Shown here piece after piece: positions 45,601 to 54,206 of a DNA stretch of 64,000 nt. A program made the translations under genes and the position numbers. Within the stretch, counting starts at the first letter, position 1. Every line of letters starts with the position of its first letter. This stretch comes from Pseudomonas fontis. GTDB taxonomy: Bacteria; Pseudomonadota; Gammaproteobacteria; Pseudomonadales; Pseudomonadaceae. The stretch is taken from NCBI RefSeq assembly GCF_028656955.1, contig NZ_JAMDGY010000020.1, positions 124,001 through 188,000 on the forward strand, given 5' to 3'. The notes below the pieces were generated by a model. That model searched no databases and was not told the DNA's origin. It saw only the letters and a program-made list of their open reading frames with translations.

Positions 45601-46257
45601 CTCTGCCGAGCGCAGCACCTGTGCAAGCGCTTGCAGCGACAGTGCGCTGGCCATGCTGAGCATCTGCGTGTCGGCGGGGAACAGCGAGTGATCGATCTGC
45701 TCCAGCGGATAACGGTTCTGGTAGAGGTAGCGCCCCTTTCTGGGCGCATCGCTTGCCGGTGGATTGAACAGGGAGATGTCGATCACCGGCAGGCAAAGCA
45801 GGTCCGGGTTGGCATGACCCCGCTGTTCCGCCAGTTTCGGGCCGTAGTAGAACATCAGGTCAGTGGCGGCCGCCTCCATGCTCTTGCCCGAAATCAGGCC
45901 CTCGAAATTCAGCAGGAAGCGCGAGACCACCTGGCAACCCAGTGGGTTGCCGACCACGACCTCCGGGTAGACGGCGATCGCCACCTTGCCAGCGTCGCGG
46001 TGACGCTTTTCGATGAGCGCATCCAGCACGGGGGTCTTCAGGTTCGGATTGAGCGACTTGGCGCCGCACAGGTAGGCCTCGCGCCCACTGAGATTGAGGA
46101 TGTGACACAGATAGTGCAGCGACACGATCCCCGAAGAGGTTTCCCGGTAATCGGGAGCCAGGATGTAATAGGGATTCTCAGGCTTGGCGAACATCAGGTT
46201 GTGGCGAAACATCGCCTGCTCAAGCTCCCGCTCGTCGACCTGCAACGCGTCGGACAT
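42670..46257 (-). CDS. multidomain glycosyltransferase A (1195 residues)
   Basis: This is a very large cytoplasmic enzyme. In order it has a GT-B-like N-terminal domain (about 20-330); a partial GT2-like region (about 345-560); a fuller GT2 domain (about 590-830, VSILVVLEGRLGQFQRCVES ... RWADVDLCLRLREAGYLNVW); and a C-terminal GT-B/GT4-like domain (about 880-1195, ILLENAACGYPVVCSKVPG). Its C-terminal segment HWLEAIRMHLGDPQAS recurs in glycosyltransferase C, so the two are paralogues. It probably glycosylates flagellin; the sugar and acceptor cannot be read from the sequence. Start at 46255-46257 with GGAG upstream. Confidence 0.85.
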   Translation of the reverse strand: MSDALQVDERELEQAMFRHNLMFAKPENPYYILAPDYRETSSGIVSLHYLCHILNLSGREAYLCGAKSLNPNLKTPVLDALIEKRHRDAGKVAIAVYPEVVVGNPLGCQVVSRFLLNFEGLISGKSMEAAATDLMFYYGPKLAEQRGHANPDLLCLPVIDISLFNPPASDAPRKGRYLYQNRYPLEQIDHSLFPADTQMLSMASALSLQALAQVLRSAEVLYSYEWSMTCMIAVLCGCPVVFVPGHNVDQQFLETSFIGSSGFAMLDQPDALATAQAGLGGALQRYVVATLAFWSQLDVFIAKTQAAANQVATEDRLGGISWLRNRYPDAQQLQLISARLDSPQAPVIGVLVLDSGSQPHLLARTLTSLEPQRCLYPHVHIRVLAASDASAVSVDARVESVTCEVSQRPEMINALLRDSRCDWFIVVEAGAEFTASGLLVAALDLMAAPQTCLAAYGDEAMRMGDGVVDLALRPDLNLDLLLSFPASTSSHWLFHRQSCVQLGGFDAGSGEAFELEYQLRLIEQQGLASVGHIAEPLLIGEAPRLRDCAQVRAVIERHLQARGYPQGQALPIPALPGRYRIDYGHAQAAAVSILVVLEGRLGQFQRCVESLLENTELPGGFEIVLIAQGNSDEATGQWLDAVEQIGGEQICVLRYDAGHSRAAVCNHAAQQARGDLLLWLGAGAGILGRGWLQPLLNHALRPEVGAVGAKLLTAEGKIQHAGLVLGLGGSVGRAFQGMSHQDGGYMGRLQVDQGYSALSDECLMLRRELFLEAGGFVEDPLLARWADVDLCLRLREAGYLNVWTPHAQLLMDPRDTGPVTLEDQDALYARWLAQLALDPAYNANLSLQAGGGFATASNALAWRPLQSWQPLPLVLAYPAPQSVAGQLRVQQPLKALCDAGRVEAMTAPSLLTLVELERLKPDSIVLQRPLDDAQLQNMRQMRAFSRAFKVYDLDGYLPDMRLQSADGQYTSEDILQRLQHGLMHVDRVIVATPSLAEVVAGQHDDIRVLENCLPSVWWSQVNGRRQMGRKPRVGWSGAVDAYLLVEVVKALAGEVEWVVQGDCPDALRPYVSEHYGNVPLDQRAAALAGMNLDLALAPMASSLLTACSGNSILLENAACGYPVVCSKVPGFAGIDVLPLTRVENSVAHWLEAIRMHLGDPQASGSLGEVLQGTVRRDWMLEGVRLEQWRNAWLAD

Positions 46258-46296
46258 CGTAAAACTCCACTCTCGAATTAGGGGTGCAACTCAAAT

Positions 46297-47454
46297 TCAG
46301 ACGCCCGAACGGTCAGCCTGGAAAAAACGTGCAACACAGGCACTCACGTGCGCGACCTGCCGGCTGCGCATGTCGGAGTACAACGGCAGGCGCAACAAGC
46401 GCTGCGATACATCCTCGGTCACCGACAGCTCACCGCTGGTGCGCGAATAACGCAGGCCTGCCGGCGAGTCGTGCAGTGGCACGTAATGGAACACCGCGTA
46501 GATACCGCGCTCACGCAGGAAACTGATCAACGCTGCACGTTCCTCAGTACTGCGCATCAACAGATAGAAGATGTGTGCGTTGGCCGGTTTGTCATCTTCT
46601 GTTCTCGGCAACTCGAAGAAGCCGTCATTCGCCAGCGGGCGCAGCAAGCTGAAATACTTCTCGTACAGCGTCCGGCGATGCTTGTTGATGCGCTCGCCGT
46701 GCTCCAGCTGTGCGTAAAGGAACGCCGCCGTCAGCTCGCTGGGCAGGAAAGACGAACCCACGTCCACCCAGGTGTACTTGCTCACTTCACCACGGGCGAA
46801 GGCCTTGCGGTTGGTGCCCTTCTGCCAAATGATCTCGGCGCGCTCGATCAGCCGTGGGTCATTGATCAGCAACGCCCCGCCTTCGCCGCTGATGACGTTC
46901 TTGGTTTCGTGGAAGCTCAGGCAGCCAAGGTGGCCAATGGTCCCCAGCGCGCGTTTCTTGTCCCGGGCCAGGATCGCCTGGGCGGCGTCCTCAATCAGGA
47001 ACAGGCCGTGCTTGTCGCAGATTTTCAACAAGGCATCCATGTCACAGGGCTGACCGGCGTAATGCACGGCGACCACTGCCTTGGTCTTCTCGGTGATGGC
47101 TGCCTCGACCAGGCGCTCATCCAGGTTCAGGGTGTCATCACGAATATCCACGAACACCGGCACCGCGCCACGCAGCACGAAGGCATTGGCGGTGGAGACA
47201 AAGGTGAAGGACGGCATGATCACTTCATCGCCAGGCCCGACGTCCGCCAGAATCGCAGCCATCTCCAGCGCTGCCGTACAGGAGTGCGTCAGCAAGGCCT
47301 TGTTGCAGCCCAGGTTGTGCTCCAACCAGTCCTGGCACAATGCGGTGAACTGACCGTCACCCGCGATCACGCCATTCATCACTGCCTGGGCAATGTAGAA
47401 CAGCTCCTTGCCGACCACGAACGGCTTGTTGAACGGGATAACGTGCTTGTCCAA
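46297..47454 (-). CDS. rffA: RffA/WecE-like dTDP-4-amino-4,6-dideoxyhexose transaminase
   Basis: This is a PLP-dependent DegT/DnrJ/EryC1 aminotransferase that converts a dTDP-4-keto-6-deoxyhexose to its 4-amino sugar. It matches E. coli WecE along its length (IPFNKPFVVGKELFY; GDEVIMPSFTFVSTANAFVL; PLP-Lys185 in SFHETKNVISG; KYTWVDVGSSFLPSELTAA). The TTG at 47452-47454 has GGAGG 7 bases upstream, and the protein from it (MDKHVIPFNKP, 385 residues) fits the family length. The frame stays open for 63 more codons upstream (ATGs at 47497-47499 and 47584-47586), but those have no good ribosome site. Confidence 0.88.
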   Translation of the reverse strand: MDKHVIPFNKPFVVGKELFYIAQAVMNGVIAGDGQFTALCQDWLEHNLGCNKALLTHSCTAALEMAAILADVGPGDEVIMPSFTFVSTANAFVLRGAVPVFVDIRDDTLNLDERLVEAAITEKTKAVVAVHYAGQPCDMDALLKICDKHGLFLIEDAAQAILARDKKRALGTIGHLGCLSFHETKNVISGEGGALLINDPRLIERAEIIWQKGTNRKAFARGEVSKYTWVDVGSSFLPSELTAAFLYAQLEHGERINKHRRTLYEKYFSLLRPLANDGFFELPRTEDDKPANAHIFYLLMRSTEERAALISFLRERGIYAVFHYVPLHDSPAGLRYSRTSGELSVTEDVSQRLLRLPLYSDMRSRQVAHVSACVARFFQADRSGV

Positions 47455-47661
47455 GATAGCGCCTCCAGTACCCGAGCCGCTGGCTCGAGCAAAATTCATC
47501 AGTTTCAGGTAACCCCTGCGATCGGCCGCTGGCTCAATGGCAATGATCCCTTCTGTTCCTGTCAATAATCCGCCGTGCTCCGGCATGATCCTGACGCCCG
47601 CAGCGCCTTGTCTGGTCGCGGATTCGCGGTACCAGGCCGTCAACGCTGCCGCCGCTGAACG

Positions 47662-47698
47662 TCAGGCAAAAAAAAGCCGGGTATAGAACCCGGCTTTT
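47662..47698 (-). terminator. Rho-independent terminator after glycosyltransferase B
   Basis: The 10-base arms AAAAGCCGGG and CCCGGCTTTT enclose a 7-base loop and are followed by a run of Ts on the minus strand. It is just past the stop at 47714. The aminotransferase downstream would need read-through or its own promoter. Confidence 0.85.
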
Positions 47699-47713
47699 GC
47701 AAATCCCGCGCCA

Positions 47714-50491
47714 TCAGCTCAGATCAGCGAGCCACTCCAGCAGCGGTGCTGCACCCGAACGCGAGACGTCCACCCCAGAGTGCGAGTCAATCTCGACCCG
47801 ACTGCTGAAGGCACCCGGCCAACGCGCGGCAATGGCCTGGGCCTGGGCAGCCTGCAATTGCACGACGTGCTCATTGAACACTTGCGCCAACGGCGTCCAG
47901 ATCACCAGCAGGCCTGCTTCAGCGACCTGCAGGCACAGCTCGATGTCAGCCCCGGCGATGTCCTGCAGCCCATCGCAATGCTCGAACACGGCCTTGCGCA
48001 CCATCAGGCAGTCGGCGGATACCGCCGCGCAGCTGCGCACTACCGCTGGCCACAGCGCGCGTTCGCTCGCCTGGGTAGACAAGCCGACCCACGGGGTCTG
48101 CACGCGCGCACCGTCCAGCAAGGCGTAGCCAGCATGGCTGCTTGCACCTTGGCGGTCGATCAGGCGGGCACCAACCACACCGACTTCAGGGCGTTGCGCA
48201 TGGTTGAGCAGTGCCTCGATCCAGGCCGGTGTCACCACCTGGGAGTGGCTGGAAAGCACCGCAAGGTACTCGCCCTTGGCATTGACGGCAGCCAGGTTGA
48301 TCAAGCCAGCGTGGGACTCGTCCTGCGCGCCGCTCAGCAGTTTCACCCGGGTGCCGAAGCCCTGCAGGGCTGCGGCGGTCTTTTCGGTTGCCGCTTCGCG
48401 GCACGCCACCAGCAACTCATAGCGCGGGTAGCGGGTGCGTTGCAGGACACTGACCAGGCACAGCTTGAGGTCTTCGAGGTCCTCCTCGGCGGCGACCAGA
48501 ATGCTGACCAGCGGCGTGGACTGATGACGGAAGTCGACCTGCATGCGGCCACCCCCGGTGTCGCTGACCTGACCACGATAGCCCAGCAGTGCCAGGTGAC
48601 GGTTGAGCGTGGACAAGGCATCGCTGGCCATCTCGGCCTGCATTGCCTGGCCAATCACCAGGTACTCGTCCATGTGCGCCAGGCAGCCAAGACCGCTTTG
48701 CTCGATCAGTCGCAGCAGCAGGTCGAATTCCAGCGCTTTAGGGTGCGCATCGCTGTACCCACCCAGATCCAGCACCGCCTGGCGACGTACCAGCCAGTGC
48801 TGGGCCATCAGGTCCGGACGGCTGCGCAACAGGTCGAGGTTGCCGCCTTCGCGAACCACGCTGACCAGGCGCCCTTCCTTGTCACGCTGTACTTCGTTGG
48901 CAGAAATGGCCTGGCAGCCAGGGGCCGAGGCCAGCTCCACCTGCAAGCGCAACAGGCCGCCCGTGGTCAGCATGTCGCCTGCGCGCAGCACCATCAGCCA
49001 TTCGCTTGGCAGTTGCTGGACCACTTTGTTCAAGTGCGACACCAGGTTGCTCGCCGACACCTGAATGAAGTGCAGGGTATCGCGGGCCGTGGTGATTGCC
49101 GGCAGCTCGCCGGCTTTCAGCACCACCAGCTTGAAGTCGCGCAGACCACTGGCCAGCAGACTGTCGAAGGTGGTTTGCAGGCCGGTATCGTCATCTTCCA
49201 GATCGACAACGACGAAAGCGATCTGCGCCGCTGGCTGCTTGCCCAGGTGCGCCGCAATACGCTGTTGCGCGGCCGCATCCGGGGTGGCGGCAGCAATGGC
49301 CTGCAGCACCTGGCCGGATGCCGTGGCGTTCAACCAGGCGCGCGGGTCGATGCCCGGCAATGCGTCCAGACGCGCCATCCACTCACGCAGCTCCCTCGCC
49401 TTGGCGGCGTCGGCCTTGGCGGTCAGGGTAGAGGCCAGGCGACGGCACACTTCAGGATTGAACAGGCTCAGTGAAAGCGCCTGCCAGTAACGCGCCTGCT
49501 GGCTCTCGGCGTTGTCGTTGGGGTGTTCGCCCAACAGCTCAAGCTGGCTGACCCAGGTACCTTCGACGGCATGCTGGTGGCGCTGTGCAGATGGCCAGGC
49601 ATGCAGCAGGAACTCGAGGTCAGTGAGGCACTCGAACAGCGGCGCGTTGTAGTACGGCAGGCTGACGAACTGGCGCGGCTCGAAATTGCGTTCCGGCTCG
49701 GTGGTCATGCCACCCCATTGGGAGGTGAAGAGCAGTGCATCTTCGCCGCCGGTAAAGGTGTTGCGTACCAGCTCGTTGATGATCGAGAAACCGTCATCGT
49801 CGGCACACAGGCGCAACTGTTCGGCGTCCCACTGGCGCAGCAGACGAACCGTCGAGGCCACACGCTCGTCACGCTCCACCTGGGTCAGCACACTGGGTGT
49901 ATAGAGGCTGACGGCGTCGGTTTGATCCAGGCGCGCAACCGAGCCCTGGGCCAGCAATGCGTACGACAGGGCGACCAGCCAGGCATCAAAGGAAAGACCG
50001 GCCGGCAGACTGTCCAGTGCGCCTTGCAGGGCGTCGACCCGAACCACCGCACGCCAGGCCGATTGCCCGGCATTGGCATACTGTTCAAGCACCCCGCGCA
50101 CGCCTTGGCTGCGCGGCGCTTCAAGCGCCGAACCAACCTTGTAGTACTCGACCACACTGTTGCCTGGGTTGTAACCCAGCACATGACCCTGGGCCATCCG
50201 GCAATCCGGGTGTGCCCGCAGGTAGCCGACGGCAGCGTCCAGCGCAGCCGCCAACAGGAAGTCGGCATCCAGGGCCAGCGCCACGAACGGCGAAGCCACC
50301 TGGGCCAAGGCACCCTGCAAGCGCTGCGTGCATGCTTCGCCGGACAATGTCGGCAAGGCCTCGTCAAGGGCTACGCAGGCCACACCCAGACCCTGGTGAT
50401 AGTGGGCGGCACGCGCCCGGAAACCGGGCTCTGCATGCCCCAACAGTACGACCGTAACGTCCTTGCGCAACCCGCTTGCATTCTCAGTCAT
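47714..50491 (-). CDS. multidomain glycosyltransferase B (925 residues)
   Basis: This protein has three divergent glycosyltransferase-like segments: an N-terminal part (about 10-240), a middle part (about 430-640) and a better GT2 domain at about 670-890 (LVSILVAAEEDLEDLKLCLV ... AGADIELCLQVAEAGLLVIW). The first two lack a clear DxD motif, so they may be non-catalytic or binding modules. The start at 50489-50491 (MTENASGLRK) with AGGTG 5 bases upstream is used. It shares architecture with A and C but lacks their C-terminal GT-B domain. Substrate unknown. Confidence 0.82.
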   Translation of the reverse strand: MTENASGLRKDVTVVLLGHAEPGFRARAAHYHQGLGVACVALDEALPTLSGEACTQRLQGALAQVASPFVALALDADFLLAAALDAAVGYLRAHPDCRMAQGHVLGYNPGNSVVEYYKVGSALEAPRSQGVRGVLEQYANAGQSAWRAVVRVDALQGALDSLPAGLSFDAWLVALSYALLAQGSVARLDQTDAVSLYTPSVLTQVERDERVASTVRLLRQWDAEQLRLCADDDGFSIINELVRNTFTGGEDALLFTSQWGGMTTEPERNFEPRQFVSLPYYNAPLFECLTDLEFLLHAWPSAQRHQHAVEGTWVSQLELLGEHPNDNAESQQARYWQALSLSLFNPEVCRRLASTLTAKADAAKARELREWMARLDALPGIDPRAWLNATASGQVLQAIAAATPDAAAQQRIAAHLGKQPAAQIAFVVVDLEDDDTGLQTTFDSLLASGLRDFKLVVLKAGELPAITTARDTLHFIQVSASNLVSHLNKVVQQLPSEWLMVLRAGDMLTTGGLLRLQVELASAPGCQAISANEVQRDKEGRLVSVVREGGNLDLLRSRPDLMAQHWLVRRQAVLDLGGYSDAHPKALEFDLLLRLIEQSGLGCLAHMDEYLVIGQAMQAEMASDALSTLNRHLALLGYRGQVSDTGGGRMQVDFRHQSTPLVSILVAAEEDLEDLKLCLVSVLQRTRYPRYELLVACREAATEKTAAALQGFGTRVKLLSGAQDESHAGLINLAAVNAKGEYLAVLSSHSQVVTPAWIEALLNHAQRPEVGVVGARLIDRQGASSHAGYALLDGARVQTPWVGLSTQASERALWPAVVRSCAAVSADCLMVRKAVFEHCDGLQDIAGADIELCLQVAEAGLLVIWTPLAQVFNEHVVQLQAAQAQAIAARWPGAFSSRVEIDSHSGVDVSRSGAAPLLEWLADLS

Positions 50492-50547
50492 AAAGCACCT
50501 AACCCTAATGTTGGATATCCGGCCGGACAGCACCCGGCCGGCGTATA

Positions 50548-53500
50548 TCAATCAGCCAACCAGCCGTTGGCCCATTGCTGCAAATTGTGTGTATTGAGCA
50601 CGTAGTCACGCAGGACCACTTCGCGCAACGCGTCGCCCTGGCGATAGCTCGCCTGAGGATCAGCCAGGTGCATGCGGATCGCTTCCAGCCAGTGCTCCGT
50701 GGCGTTGCTGGCCACCCGCGTGCACGGCAGATACCCGCCATAGGCCTTGGTATTGGTGCAGATCACCGGGAAGCCGCAGGCGCCATATTCCAACAACCGC
50801 AAGTTGCTCTTGCAGTCGTTGAACAGGTTGACCTCCAGCGGCGCCAGGGCCAGATCGAGGTTGAGGCTGGCGAGCTTCTGCGGGTACAGGTGCAGCGGCA
50901 CGCCGGCGTGGAATTCCTTGATATAGGGGCGCAGCAACGCCGGGCACATGCCGAAGAACACCCAGTCGACCTGATCGGCCAGGGTCTTGATCACATCCAC
51001 CAACAGTTCCAGGTCGCCCCGATGGCTGGAGCCCCCGGCCCAGCCAACGCGTGGCCGGGCAGTGGTCTGGCGCTTGCTTTTCAGGCCATCCCAGAGCTCA
51101 CGGGCCAACATGTTGGGTACGACCCGAATGTCGTGGTGCATGCTGGACAAGGCATCAGCCAATGGCTGGGTCGACACCACCAGGCGATCACACATGGCGA
51201 TGCCGCGACTGACCAGCTCACGCATGTTGTCCGGCATGTTACGCCGGTGCTCGTTACGCTCCGGCACTTCGATGATGTAGTCATCGATCTCGTAGATCCG
51301 TCGGGCCGACGAGAAGCGCTTGAGACGTTCGAACTCGTCGAGCGATTCAGCCATGTAGCGACACTGAAGGATGATCACATCCGGCTTTTGCCGCTCCAGC
51401 TCGATCAGGTTCGGGAAGGTGTAGCTCAGTTGCCCCTGGATCCAGCCCGCCCGCTCAAGCTCGGTATGCGGTTGCGTGACCCGGTAGTGACCCACGGCGC
51501 TGGTATTGAGCGGCAGTGCCGTGACGAAAGGCAGCACGCGATTGAGGAACGGGTCCCAGCCACTGCGCAGCCCCGGCTCGATATTGAAGCTGGACATGCG
51601 CAGGCTGAGGTTGCGGTTGTAGGCCGGGTCGTCGGCTACCGTTGGCAGCCAACGCTCATAGAAAATGTCCTGGTCCCGTTCCAGCTTCTGCGAGTCGCTT
51701 GATGGTTTGACCGGTGCCGGTGTGGCCATTTGCGCAACCACCGCAAAAGGCGTCCAGACCACCAGGTAGCCCTGCTCGCGGACCCGCAGGCAGAAATCGG
51801 CATCGGCAAACTCGTCAGGCAGGGCAGCAGCATCCAGCCCGCCCAGTTCACTGAACAGCTCGCGGCGCACCAACATGCAATGGTCGTTCACCGCACTCAG
51901 GTTCTGCACCGACGCCAGGCGGTTCATGTAGCCATTGGAATCGGCCGTATGGCCGATGAACGGGCTGGCAGCGATACCATGCAGGCCCAGGATCAGCCCG
52001 GCTTCAACCACGACGCCGCTCGAGTTGCAGAATTTTGGCGCCACCACTGCCACTTCCGGACGCAGCCCCTGGCGAACCAACTCACCGAGCCACTGGGCAT
52101 CGAAGCACAGGCTGTTGGACTTGAGGAACAGCAGGTAACTGCCGCGCGCCTGGAGGCTGGCTTGGTTGTACAGGGCCGGGCCGCAGTGGCCAGGCAGCTC
52201 GAGGATTCTCAGTTGATCGCTGCCCAGGCCGCGCATTGCCTCAAGCCAGCCCTGCACATCGGCAGGTTCCTGACCGTCGGCGACGATCAGGATTTCGTAG
52301 TTGCCATAGTCGGTGAACTCGAACACCGACTCAACGCAACGACGCAGTGCATTGAGGTCCTGCCCTGCCGCAATGATGATCGAGACGCCGGGCGTGTCCG
52401 CATGCTGATACAGCACACGGGACAAGGTCGATCCTTCGGCGCTGACCAGTTCGGCCTCGACCCCCAGGCGTTGCAGGTGCGCACGCAGGATGCGTGGAGC
52501 CTGCTCCACGCAGGCCGGGGCCCGCTGCCAGGCACCGTAGCCATCACGGCACTGCACCAGCAATTCGGCGATATGCCCAATGGCGCGCAAGCCTTGACGC
52601 TCGACGATCCGCCAGAGCATGTCCTGCGGGGCCAGTACGTCGAATGCCGGATCAAAGCCACCCTCCTCAAGCAGGGTGGCGCAATCGAATGCCAGCAGGC
52701 GCCCGACAAAGGGGAAGCTGCGCATCAGGTCGAGATTGAAGTCCGGCTTGAAGATCGGCTGGCTGGCTTGCAGGTTGTCGTCAGTGCCTTCATCGATATA
52801 CAGGCACAGGCTGTTGGCCTGCAGTGCCATACGCTCAGCCATGACCACCAGGGCATGCGGGTGCAGGCTGTCGCCCGCCTCCACGAGGAATACCCAGTCA
52901 CCCTGCCCTGCCTGCGCCACGCAGGCGTTGAGCTGAGCAATACCATTGCCCTGCAGCGTCAGGTAGTCCACCGCCAGGCTTGACGATGGGCGTAGGCCTG
53001 CGTCGGCCAACACACAGACACGGCTTGGTGCGTAGGACTGCTGTTCGAGGCTTGCCAGGGTAGCCTTGAGCGCCGCGGCGTCCTCCCGAGGGGCGAGCAC
53101 GACGACCAGGATCGGCGGTCGCCGTGGCCACTGCGAGATGCGCTTGGACAACAGACCGAGCTGCCCGGACGACAACTCACGGCAGCTCAGCCACTCGCTG
53201 TACATTTCATCAAAGCTGAGGCTGCGCGTACCCACCTGACGCTCGAACCCGGCCATCTGCCGACCGTGCACCCGGTTCAGCTCGAACTCTTCCCAGGCCT
53301 TGTCGTCGCCTTCGTCGTACTTTTCAATGGACAGGTAACGTACCCAGCCTGGCGCCGGCGCCGGCTCACTGGTGCGCGAAGCGAGCATCTGCGCCAGCCA
53401 TTCGGTCTCGGCCTTGTGCGCCAGGAGCATCCAGGACTGGTGGCTCAGGCGCCCGACATGTACCCGCTCAAGGCTGAGCATGGTGTTCAGGTAGGCCAGG

Positions 53501-54129
53501 TGCCCCCGACGCAGCAAGCAGATGTACAGCGCTTCAACCAGACGCGCGCGGAAGCCATCACCGCCCTGAACCAGTTGCGCCAGGACGGCCTCGACCTGGT
53601 CCCGGCGCATCATCGAGTGGCTGACGCCACCAAACAGGTCCGGCAGGTTGGTCTCGAGCGACTCAAGCAGGTCGCCGCCATTCATGACCGCACTGCAAGG
53701 GGCAATAATGCAGTTGGCCGGGCGCATGGGCAACAGCATCTCGTTGGCCGCACAGATCAGTCGGTGGTTGACCACCAGGCTGACGTCCGGGCAGTCGACC
53801 AGCACTTGGGCCATCTGATCAATGCAGCCATCCATCAACCAATCGTCGTCGCAGAGAAACTTGATGAAGTTGCCACGGGACTGCTCGAGGCACACTTGCA
53901 AGTTGCGCGCAAAGCCCAGGGTCTGCGGGTTGCGCACATAGCGCAGGGTGCAGTTGGCTTTCGGCATCAACTCGTCGACGATGGCCTTGACCTCATCGGC
54001 GTTGCTGTCGTCGCAGACGATCACCTCAAGGTTCGGGTAAGACTGGGAGATCGCACTGTACAAGGTACGGCGCAAGAACTGGGCACTGAAGGCCGGGATG
54101 GCAATACTGACGAGAGGCTGTTCGATCAT
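50548..54129 (-). CDS. multidomain glycosyltransferase C (1193 residues)
   Basis: This is a large enzyme with an intact N-terminal GT2 domain (1-220, LVSIAIPAFS and FLCDDDW, a DxD-type metal site), a middle GT2-like region (about 340-560), a further GT2 domain (about 590-830) and a C-terminal GT-B domain (about 870-1193, LEYGACGFPVICTN). Its end HWLEAIRMHLADPQAS matches glycosyltransferase A. It is the first gene of the island after flgL. A role in filament glycosylation is inferred from the position between flgL and fliC. Start ATG at 54127-54129. Confidence 0.85.
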   Translation of the reverse strand: MIEQPLVSIAIPAFSAQFLRRTLYSAISQSYPNLEVIVCDDSNADEVKAIVDELMPKANCTLRYVRNPQTLGFARNLQVCLEQSRGNFIKFLCDDDWLMDGCIDQMAQVLVDCPDVSLVVNHRLICAANEMLLPMRPANCIIAPCSAVMNGGDLLESLETNLPDLFGGVSHSMMRRDQVEAVLAQLVQGGDGFRARLVEALYICLLRRGHLAYLNTMLSLERVHVGRLSHQSWMLLAHKAETEWLAQMLASRTSEPAPAPGWVRYLSIEKYDEGDDKAWEEFELNRVHGRQMAGFERQVGTRSLSFDEMYSEWLSCRELSSGQLGLLSKRISQWPRRPPILVVVLAPREDAAALKATLASLEQQSYAPSRVCVLADAGLRPSSSLAVDYLTLQGNGIAQLNACVAQAGQGDWVFLVEAGDSLHPHALVVMAERMALQANSLCLYIDEGTDDNLQASQPIFKPDFNLDLMRSFPFVGRLLAFDCATLLEEGGFDPAFDVLAPQDMLWRIVERQGLRAIGHIAELLVQCRDGYGAWQRAPACVEQAPRILRAHLQRLGVEAELVSAEGSTLSRVLYQHADTPGVSIIIAAGQDLNALRRCVESVFEFTDYGNYEILIVADGQEPADVQGWLEAMRGLGSDQLRILELPGHCGPALYNQASLQARGSYLLFLKSNSLCFDAQWLGELVRQGLRPEVAVVAPKFCNSSGVVVEAGLILGLHGIAASPFIGHTADSNGYMNRLASVQNLSAVNDHCMLVRRELFSELGGLDAAALPDEFADADFCLRVREQGYLVVWTPFAVVAQMATPAPVKPSSDSQKLERDQDIFYERWLPTVADDPAYNRNLSLRMSSFNIEPGLRSGWDPFLNRVLPFVTALPLNTSAVGHYRVTQPHTELERAGWIQGQLSYTFPNLIELERQKPDVIILQCRYMAESLDEFERLKRFSSARRIYEIDDYIIEVPERNEHRRNMPDNMRELVSRGIAMCDRLVVSTQPLADALSSMHHDIRVVPNMLARELWDGLKSKRQTTARPRVGWAGGSSHRGDLELLVDVIKTLADQVDWVFFGMCPALLRPYIKEFHAGVPLHLYPQKLASLNLDLALAPLEVNLFNDCKSNLRLLEYGACGFPVICTNTKAYGGYLPCTRVASNATEHWLEAIRMHLADPQASYRQGDALREVVLRDYVLNTHNLQQWANGWLAD

Positions 54130-54151
54130 GATGGAAAACCTGGCGGGAAGC

Positions 54152-54182
54152 CCAGGTGATGCCCGTGAAAGGCATCACCTGG
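54152..54182. terminator. perfect 12-base hairpin between flgL and glycosyltransferase C
   Basis: The arms CCAGGTGATGCC and GGCATCACCTGG are perfectly complementary around a 7-base loop. It follows the flgL stop by about 24 bases. There is no T-run, so it may act as a weak terminator or an RNA-stabilising stem. Confidence 0.55.
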
Positions 54183-54206
54183 TCAGATGCAGCATGTGAG
54201 GGTCAA

